A stretch of 64,000 nt of DNA, taken from Puccinia triticina. Its lineage: Eukaryota > Basidiomycota > Pucciniomycetes > Pucciniales > Pucciniaceae. This document shows, one piece after another, positions 56,992-64,000 of this stretch (position 1 is the stretch's first letter; each line of letters begins with the position of its first letter). The position numbers were made by a program, and so were the translations under genes. The notes beneath the pieces are model-generated. The model was not told where the DNA came from. It saw only the letters and a program-made list of their open reading frames with translations, and did not search any database. The stretch is from assembly GCF_026914185.1 (NCBI RefSeq), contig NC_070571.1, positions 2,294,001 through 2,358,000 of the forward strand, in the 5' to 3' direction.

Positions 56992-57000
56992 TTAATTTAT

Positions 57001-57375
57001 CCTTAGAAAATTAAATGGTTCTATACAACATTGCACAAGGTCCTGTGACAATTTTGCATCACTTCTGACTTACTTCCCATTCAATTCTGAATAATTTATC
57101 AATCATTTCCTAATCCACATCTGACTCACATCCAACCCAGAACAACATAAAATTATACTCTGGCACTCTCTGGAGAGTGCGTCAAAGTCTCCCCTGGTTC
57201 TAAGCCCTGCCAAAATTTTACAGAGGGCAGAAACCCCTCTCAAGAGCACATGGTGAGCTACATGCCATTAGAACACGCCAGGAATGGGGTGTGTTAATGC
57301 CATGCAGATCATCATTTTTTTTCAGAGCGTAATCTTTGCACTGTAAGATTTTGGGACCCTTTTGGGCACCGTGGC
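57001..57375. other. Gene-free interval
   Basis: AT-rich, no gene. Around 57165-57200 is an inverted copy of the GGCACTCTC...GAGAGTGC hairpin motif also found near 2560 and 28080. Confidence 0.4.
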
Positions 57376-57818
57376 CAACGGTGTATCCGCTGCGCTGCAT
57401 ATAGCGCAGCAAAGCGGTTAGCGCAGCAATTTTTCCGCAGCGCTACGCGCTTTTTGACTTTCCTGGAAAAAAAAATCAAAAAATAGCGCGCTAAAGAAGC
57501 AATCACGTAGCGGTCAGCGCCACTTTTCTCTATGCCATGTGGGATCCAAAGAAAAAAAAAGGAAAAAGGGTTTAATGTGTGTAAAAACATGTTTAGAACA
57601 TAAAACTGTTCTGCTATCCGCTAATTTAGCGGGTAGTGTAGCAAATTTTCGCTTTCGCTAATGGCCCTGGAAGGGTAGCGGACAACCGCTGCGCGTAGCG
57701 AGTAGCGCAGCGGTGTTCTCGCTGCGCTATCGCTTTTTGGTCTGGTCACGTAGCGGTCAACCGCTGCGCTACGCTAAAAGGCCGCTTTTTTTAGTGTAGC
57801 GCAGCGGATACACCATTG
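57376..57818. mobile_element. MITE with GC-rich CGCTGCGC interior
   Basis: 443 bp; inverted ends CAACGGTGTATCCGCTGCGC and CAATGGTGTATCCGCTGCGC. A 7-bp direct repeat, CCGTGGC, lies outside (57369-57375, 57819-57825). The inside is full of AGCGCAGCG/CGCTACGC words in both orientations. The size and near-8-bp duplication suggest hAT; no gene. Confidence 0.8.
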
Positions 57819-57972
57819 CCGTGGCTAAGGTTTAGGTGGTTTTACTAAGGATACCTGCCAAAATGGGCGCACAGTATCACACACCGTTCCTGATGCCATT
57901 CAGCTCACCATGTGGCTTGGATGTCGCAGTGAGGAGTTTTTTTTTTTTTTGATTTTTCCCATTTTTGCAAAA

Positions 57973-58861
57973 GGGGCAGGCTAAATCCACACCAAAAAAT
58001 TACTTCATCCACTCCAAAAATGGAGTGAACAGTAGTCCACTCCAACTTTCATTGGAGTGAAACATAGTCTACTCCAAATTTTGTTGGAGTGAACAAAATT
58101 ACACTCCAAAAAAGCCTGTTTTTTGGAGTGGAACCATGATGCACTCCAAAAATTTTGGAGTAAACCCAATTCCACTCCAAAAATATTTTTTCCAAGCAAT
58201 TTTTTTTTCATTATTTTTTTTGGAGTGCACAGATGTTCATTCCAAATTTATTGAAGTGGATTAAGGTTTCTCAAATTTAAAAAAATGCAATTTTAAATCT
58301 GTACAATTGAAACTTGCATGTAAATTTGAAAAATGTATATTCCAAGTTCTTGGGGTGGAGTACCAGGAAAACTTTAGGGCAGTAGTAGGCAGGTGACATG
58401 AACCAACCAAATTTAATCCCCTTGAATTTATTTCTGGTTCAGGTTTTAGTCATTGTAGAAACTGAAAACATCTTACATACATCATTTTTGATGTATTTCA
58501 AATACACATATGATGCTGACATAAGGTTTCATTTCTCTTTAAGAACCCTGACTTCTTTTACTGCAATACTGTTGAAAAACACTCCAATAAATTTGGAGTG
58601 AAAATCTGTGCACTCCAAAAAAAATGAATCATTTTACCTTAGAGAAAATATTTTTGGAGTGGAATTGGGTTTACTCCAAAATTTTTGGAGTGCATCATGG
58701 TTCCACTCCAAAAAACAGGCTTTTTTGGAGTGTAATTTTGTTCACTCCAACAAAATTTGGAGTAGACTATGGGTCACTCCAATGAAAGTTGGAGTGGACT
58801 ACTGTTCACTCCATTTTTGGAGTGGATGTAGTAATTTTTTGGTGTGGATTTAGCCTGACCC
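57973..58861. mobile_element. Foldback-type element E1 with long inverted arms
   Basis: Ends GGGGCAGGCTAAATCC and GGATTTAGCCTGACCC. A 9-bp duplication, TTTGCAAAA, flanks it (57964-57972, 58862-58870). The arms of about 225 bp are built from alternating ACTCCAAAA/TTTTGGAGT words. GGGG ends plus a 9-bp duplication resemble the MULEs here. No gene. Confidence 0.88.
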
Positions 58862-59089
58862 TTTGCAAAAAGGGGCAGGCTTTAGGCACGCCAAAAAATT
58901 CCCAGATGCACGCCAAAAAAGGCGTGCACTCCTGACCACTCCAAGATTTTTGGAGTGCAGGATGGTTCACTCCAAAACCAGCCCCCATTTGGAGTGCACA
59001 ACCCTGCACCCCAGGTGGTATGGATTGAACACCCCGCCACACCAAAACCAGCCCTCAGCTCCCCTTGATCGCCGGTCTGCCCGGTCATT

Positions 59090-60045
59090 GAGAGGACACA
59101 ACCCCTCTTGATGACTGGGACCGACCAGTCATCAAGAGGACAAACACACCCCTCTCAATGACCGGGACGGACTGGTCATTGAGAGGACACACCCCTCTCA
59201 ATGACCGGGACGGACTGGTCATTGAGAGGACACACCCCTCTCAATGACCGGGACGGACCAGTCATTGAGAGGACACACCCTTCTCAATGACCGGCACAGA
59301 CCGGTCATTGAGAGGAAACAACCCCTCTCAATGACCGGGACCAACCAGTCATCAAGAGGACAAACACACTCTTCTCAATGACCGGTCGGTCCCAGTCATC
59401 GAGAGGACACACCCCTCTTGATGACTGGGACCAACCGGTCATTGAGAGGACAAACACAGCACTCTCGATGACCGGGAACAACCGGTCATCAAGAGGACAC
59501 ACCCCTCTCGATGACCGGGATGGACCGGTCATTGAGAGGACGCCGGTCATCAAGAGGACACAACCCCTCTTGATGACGGGGAAAGTCCGGCCATCGAGAG
59601 GACAAACACCTCTTGATGACCGGGAAAGACCGGCCATCAAGAGGACAAACCCCCCCCTTGATGACTGGGACAGACCAGACCGGTTATCAAGGGATACAGC
59701 TCTCAATGACCGGTCTGTCCCGTTCATTGAGAAGGGTGTGTTTGTCCTCTTGATGACTGGTCGGTCCCGGTCATCAAGAGGGGTTGTGTCCTCTCAATGA
59801 CCGGTCTGTGCCAGTCATTGAGAGGGGTGTGTCTTCCCGATGACCGGTCCGTCCCGGTCATTGAGAGGGGTGTGTCCTCTTGATGACCGGTTGGTCCCAG
59901 TCATCAAGAGTGCTGCGTTTGTCCTCTCAATGAACGGTTGGTCCTGGTCATCAAGAGGGGTGTGTCCTCTTGATGACCGGGACCAACCGGTCATTGAGAG
60001 GGGTGTGTTTGTCCTCTTGATGACTGGTTGGTCCCGGTGTGGTGT
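59090..60045. repeat. 43-bp palindromic minisatellite with internal inversion
   Basis: The unit is about CTCTCAATGACCGGGACGGA followed by CTGGTCATTGAGAGGACACACCC, itself an imperfect palindrome (TCAATGACC / GGTCATTGA). It is repeated about 20 times with small changes. Units left of about 59695 carry GAGAGGACACACC in one orientation and those to the right in the other, so the array is also a large inverted repeat. Long open frames on both strands are a by-product. Confidence 0.85.
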
Positions 60046-60750
60046 GCCAAATCTGTTTCAAGTATCAAATTACATAAAGTGATGGTTGAATACATGAGAA
60101 GGAGATATATTCTTAGATTTATTATTGCATAATTAGATTCTGAAGGTCATTTAACCCCTAGTCACTCACTTGAACCACTAGGATAGCTCCACTCAGTCAA
60201 AAGTTATTTTGGTTAAATGGTTTTTCATCCAACATAAGTACATAGTATAGTAGTACATTGGTAGTACATAATATGGTATTAGAGCCAACCACAACTGGGT
60301 CATGTTTTTGGTGCATATTCAATTAGAGTTAGGGCTAGAACCACAAGTTGGCCATATTTTTATGCATATTCAATTAGACTTAGGGCTAGAACCACAAGTT
60401 GGCCGCCTTGTAGATAGACTATATAAGGAGCCCTTCCTCCCCCCTCATTTGAATTCAGCATGTGAATAGCAACCACCAACCAACCAGTCACTCATTCATT
60501 TAACAGTGTGATCTCAAACATTCACTCACCCAACACCTGTGATCATAATCAGGTTCTTAAATAGCTTGTGTCATTGCACATCATCTGCATTGTTTGATCT
60601 AAGTCTGATAGAGACTACTACACATAGTGATCTCTATCAAGGTTTTGCCACAACAATAAATAATTTTTGTTGTCAGAATCCTTGTGTAGTACAATAGAGG
60701 GAACTGCCACCCATCCCAAAGGAGTTCTCACACAGGTCATCGAAAGGGGT
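60046..60750 (+). other. LTR/leader-like block inside E2
   Basis: Contains TATGGTATTAGAGCCAACC near 60273, close to the classical Ty1/copia primer-binding context. A tandem repeat of about 62 bp follows (GTGCATATTCAATTAGA...CCACAAGTTGGCC, 60300-60405). Then come CTATATAAGG near 60420 and a CA-rich leader. No coding frame follows. It may be a captured retroelement fragment. Low confidence. Confidence 0.3.
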
Positions 60751-61325
60751 TGTGTCCTCTCAATGACCGGGCAGACCGGCGATCGAGGGGAGCTGAGGGC
60801 TGGTTTTGGCGTGGTGGGGTGTTCACTCCATACCACCTGGAGTGCAGGGTTGTGCACTCCAAATGGGGGCTGGTTTTGGAGTGAACCATCCTGCACTCCA
60901 AAAATCTTGGAGTGGTCAGGAGTGCACACCTTTTTTGGCGTGCATCTGGGAATTTTTTGGCGCGCCTAAAGCCTGCCCCTTGCAAAAATCATATTTCCAA
61001 ATACCTTTTGGCATTTTCATTTTCAAATTCTGGCTACTAAAATGTGCCCAGGTCAATTTTTGGTCTGCGCGACCCAGGTGCAACGTTGAGCAGCGGTCCT
61101 CCCAACCTACGCACCATTTGGTAGCTGGAAGTCAAAAGATAGGTAGTCAATTAATCAAGGCCCTATATGAATGACTCCCAAAATATATATATATTTGGGA
61201 TAATGACTCCCAAGACTGGTCCCTGAGACATAAATTGGGGGATAGGAGTTTTTTTTACCAAAGTTTGGGAGTTTTCTTTTTCCCTAATACCCCATTAAGT
61301 ACAAAATTAACAGCTACCTTTCCTG

Positions 61326-62063
61326 TAGGCATGGCTATCGGGCGGGCCCGGGCCGCCCGCGGGCCAGCCCAAGTTGGGCCGCAATATTATTGGGCGGGTT
61401 GGGATGGGCAAATTTTCCTCAAATAGTTGCCCGGCCCAAACCCGTTTATCTGCCGGGCCGCCCACGGGCTCCAGCAAAAAAAATGAAAAAACGTTTTTTT
61501 GGATAATTAAGCATGTCATGTGGTTTGTTGCGCCTGTGAAATACTCCCTCCACTATTAGGGTAGCCAGTAATAAACAAAAGAAATCAAAGTTAAAGTAAA
61601 CCCTTTCAGTTCGTGGCCGCTAGCTTGCTGGCCTTCATCCAATCTTGAGTGCAAATCTGTAGTATCTTGCGAATGCAATTGAGGAATCATGGCGATATTG
61701 ATTTGCTCGGCATCAGAAGCTGCCATGTCGACCAAAGGGTGGCTGGCCGCCAAATAATGTTTGGTGAATTTGGAATCCGGGATCGTTGACTTTGATGGTG
61801 ACCAGTTCTGCCCGGCCGGTTGGTAGTTACTAACCATGTATGGGCACTGCCACCGCACTGGTCACCATTGTGGGGCCTCCCGGGGAGAGTCCAGGGAAGC
61901 CCAGCGGGCGCCCGTCGGGCAGCCCACGCCCGCCCGACTTATGCCGCGGGTCTGACGGGCTGGGCCAACATTAAAAATTTCCCCAAAAATGTGGCCCGCG
62001 CCCAGCCCAAACCCGGGCGGGCTTGGGTGTCCTTTTGGCAAGCACGTCTGATAGCCATGCCTA
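61326..62063. mobile_element. Non-autonomous TIR element, GGGCGGGC-rich
   Basis: Ends TAGGCATGGCTATCGGGCGG and its inverted counterpart (GATAGCCATGCCTA at 62050-62063). About 120 bp inside each end are rich in CGGGC/GCCCG words (GGGCCGCCC, CCCGGGCGGGC). The flanks CTTTCCTG and CTTCCCCG could be a decayed 8-bp duplication (6 of 8 match). hAT-like is a guess. No gene. Confidence 0.72.
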
Positions 62064-62689
62064 CTTCCCCGCATCCCCGCTTTGAAAATTCTATAAAAAA
62101 GTGCAGCGCGCTTTTTTTAGCCTTAGCGCAGTGCTTTTGAGCCATTTTGTGGCTATAATTCAAACAGTAGCTACAAAACACAAAAGCTAAATGCTTGTTT
62201 CAAAAAGCTGCAAAATAGTGCAGCGCAGCCATGCCAAAAATTGCTGTGCTGCTCTTTCCATAGCAAAAGCCTTTCACCATTGGTTAATCCTGCGCCCAAT
62301 TTGGACAAAAATTTCATTCAAGCAAAGGAAACCTCAGAGCCTCAGACTCCAGCACCTAGTGAATCCCAAGAATATAGTCAATAAAAGAAGCAAAAAACTT
62401 ACAAGTGGTGTATGGGACCACTTCTCCAAGATCATAGTTGAGTGCTTTTATCTTTCTGAATCTTAAATCTTCTTCCAACAGTCATCTAATGATCAGTCAT
62501 TGTGGAGATACATGCCTAAGTGAACCTCCTCAGTCTCATAAATTGAGAAAGAGGTTGGGATCCCAATCAGCTGCGGAGATAGGTGAGCAAAGTAAACCCT
62601 GAACCGCAGTCCAAAACCGCCGCAGCGGGGCAGAAAAAACTGACCACATCTCTTGGATGTGAACAGGTGCCACGCACCCAAGCAGGAAG
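62064..62689. other. Gene-free interval
   Basis: AT-rich, no gene. Contains AGTGCAGCGC words related to the 3780-3960 and 28300-28560 repeats near 62098-62230. Confidence 0.35.
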
Positions 62690-63645
62690 ATTACAGCAGT
62701 TCCGAGAAAGCTTGCGTTTCCAGACCTGTGATTCTTCCCCCCGAACTCAACTTCAACTTCAGCCACATCCCCCCTGTATTCTGGACAGCCTAGGTTATAC
62801 AGGGCTGTGGGGCCTGACTGGACAGCCTGGTGCCCGGTCATGCCCGACGGGCGCAGGGCAGCAGAGGACCGCTGGACTTGAAATTTGACAAGGAGTCCAA
62901 CGGTGCCACTCTCCAAAGCTAAAAGCTAGCTATCACAAAGATAGCTTTTACTCCAAATGCATGTTCCTGTATGGCAACGGCCGTGCAGGAGGCAATACTG
63001 TCAGAAAGTAATTCAGGCTGTAAGATGGATTATGTCAGCAATCCTCAATTTGGGCAGCGGTCAAATTCACACAGCCCGCGCACCTGGAGTACTGTCCAAT
63101 TCATTGCTTCTACTCGGTCGAACAACAACAAGCCCTTAATTCTCTTTTGATAAACGTCCTAGTGTGCAGTTTGGTTCCGATTCAAAAACCAAGAATATAT
63201 TCAGAAGATTCTGGAGGAGCTCGGTGCAGACACAAGTGGAGCTATTACTTGACATTCCACTTTCTTTCCTTTTCCCATCTCCTGTCTTTTGAGTGTTATT
63301 TCTTTTTTTTGACCGCTCTTCTTCTCTTAGGCTTGTTTGTCTGTTTCCTTTTAAATCCTGTCAAAGTCTTCCATCAAGAATCTTTTCTAGTTATAGTTAG
63401 GACCCAACAATAAGAAGGTATCATTGATTTCACTCATTTAATCATGTTATCGTGAAAAATTTTCTTTTATTAATATTTATTGTTTTTAGTTGTTACTACT
63501 ACTAGCTTTAGTGTGTGTGCTGCAATAAAGTTAAAAGATCTCAAATTCCTACAAATACAGGTGGCTGAAGTCGAGTTTGGGGGGCAAAATCACAGGTCCA
63601 GAAGCGCAAGCTTTCTGGGAACTGCTGTAAGCTTGCGGAAAATCC
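62690..63645. repeat. Inverted repeat pair (about 95-bp arms)
   Basis: Arm 62690-62780 (ACAGCAGTTCCGAGAAAGCT, TGCGTTTCCAGACCTGTGATT, CCCCCCGAACTC) is mirrored with changes at 63555-63640 (GAGTTTGGGGGGCAAAATCA, CAGGTCCAGAAGCGCAAGCT). It could be the ends of a decayed element of about 0.95 kb. The sequence between contains no recognised gene. No target duplication identified. Confidence 0.6.
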
Positions 63646-64000
63646 CGGCAACAAGTCACTCGCAGAAAGAATAACCACAGAAAGCGCCAAAGGTGAGCGG
63701 CTGGTTCTGAATCTGTCAAGCTGATCCAAATGAAAGCTAATGCTTCATTTAAATCTGTTAGACATCGTTAACCAAAAGGATAACTGTGACGGAACCAATT
63801 CCAAGCAAAGCGCTGGTAACCAAATTGGTAAGCAGCTTAATGCAGGGCAAAAGCCTACAACAGAAACAAAAGGCAAAAGACTTACGAGTTGGTTGTTAAA
63901 GCAGACAACGTAGCCGTACTGTTACGCCGTTTCAGCAAAGCAAAGTGAACAAGAGAAAAAGAGAAAAAGAGCGCAACGCTCTACTCAAATCTCCCGGACA
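63646..64000. other. Right window edge, nothing recognised
   Basis: Short stops-rich sequence with no repeat partner in the window and no coding signal. It ends in a GAGAAAAA-type tandem near 63952-63970. Confidence 0.35.

Larger units (their letters stand above)
58872..60979. mobile_element. Foldback-type element E2, inserted next to E1
   Basis: Ends GGGGCAGGCTTTAGGC and GCCTAAAGCCTGCCCC. A 9-bp duplication, TTGCAAAAA, flanks it (58863-58871, 60980-60988). The arms of about 215 bp (58872-59090, 60765-60979) are related to E1. The interior holds a 43-bp minisatellite (59090-60045) and an AT-rich block (60046-60750). No transposase. Confidence 0.9.

Noticed and set aside
59305..60082. Long open frames on both strands through the 43-bp minisatellite
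   Set aside because: Open on both strands because of repeat composition; the repeated peptide changes frame between units and has no start or domain signal.

Overview
The window looks like a transposon graveyard from a fungal nuclear genome, most likely a rust fungus (Pucciniales). The pointers are short spliceosomal introns (about 40-80 nt), Plavaka-like CMC transposases, WRKY-GCM1 zinc-finger MULEs, a TE-borne OTU protease, PIF/Harbinger and Ty3 elements. The assignment is an inference from TE content; no marker gene proves it. I see no tRNA, rRNA, CRISPR or bacterial operon. The only plausible host-type gene is a membrane RING-H2 protein near the left edge.

Layout. 1-1739: RING-H2 gene inside a segment repeated in inverse at 23434-24318 without the RING part. 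2718-3502: small TIR element. 4626-8050: Helitron D. 8051-8328: satellite-like unit with a 34-bp palindrome. 8329-18694: Helitron A, split by an 8.06-kb CMC transposon (9094-17152) that is itself hit by a MITE. 18695-about 23430: Ty3 gag-pol without LTRs. 24319-28698: AT-rich, gene-poor, with hairpins. 28699-35363: MULE-I. 35917-36388: satellite units. 36389-42295 (minus): Helitron B, split by a 3.6-kb CMC-like element (38273-41886) carrying an OTU protease gene. 42296-45417 (minus): the missing 5' part of the Ty3 gag, interrupted by Helitron C (42530-45271). 45955-50567: PIF/Harbinger with Myb-like and DDE genes. 51067-56991: MULE-II. 57376-62063: TIR elements, two of them (57973-58861, 58872-60979) in practically the same target. 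62690-63645: a further inverted repeat.

How it fits together. The four Helitrons share 5'-TC(C/T)AAGT, a GCGGC-NNN-GCCGC hairpin and a CTAG end, and all sit between A and T. Helitrons A and B are near-identical and inverted, and their flanks are exchanged: A has satellite on the left and Ty3 on the right; B has Ty3 gag on its 5' side and satellite on its 3' side. Joining the flanks across the Helitrons rebuilds both a satellite unit and a Ty3 gag frame, in frame at every junction. The simplest reading is an inversion of the 18695-36388 block by recombination between the two Helitrons; a misassembly at the same repeats would look identical.

The two MULEs are the most unusual coding units: WRKY-GCM1 zinc finger, MULE DDE core, a USP-like peptidase module and an AT-hook tail, with 9-bp target duplications. 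Both carry damage, MULE-II much less. Together with the OTU gene in the second CMC-like element, two TE superfamilies in this window carry deubiquitinase-like proteases.
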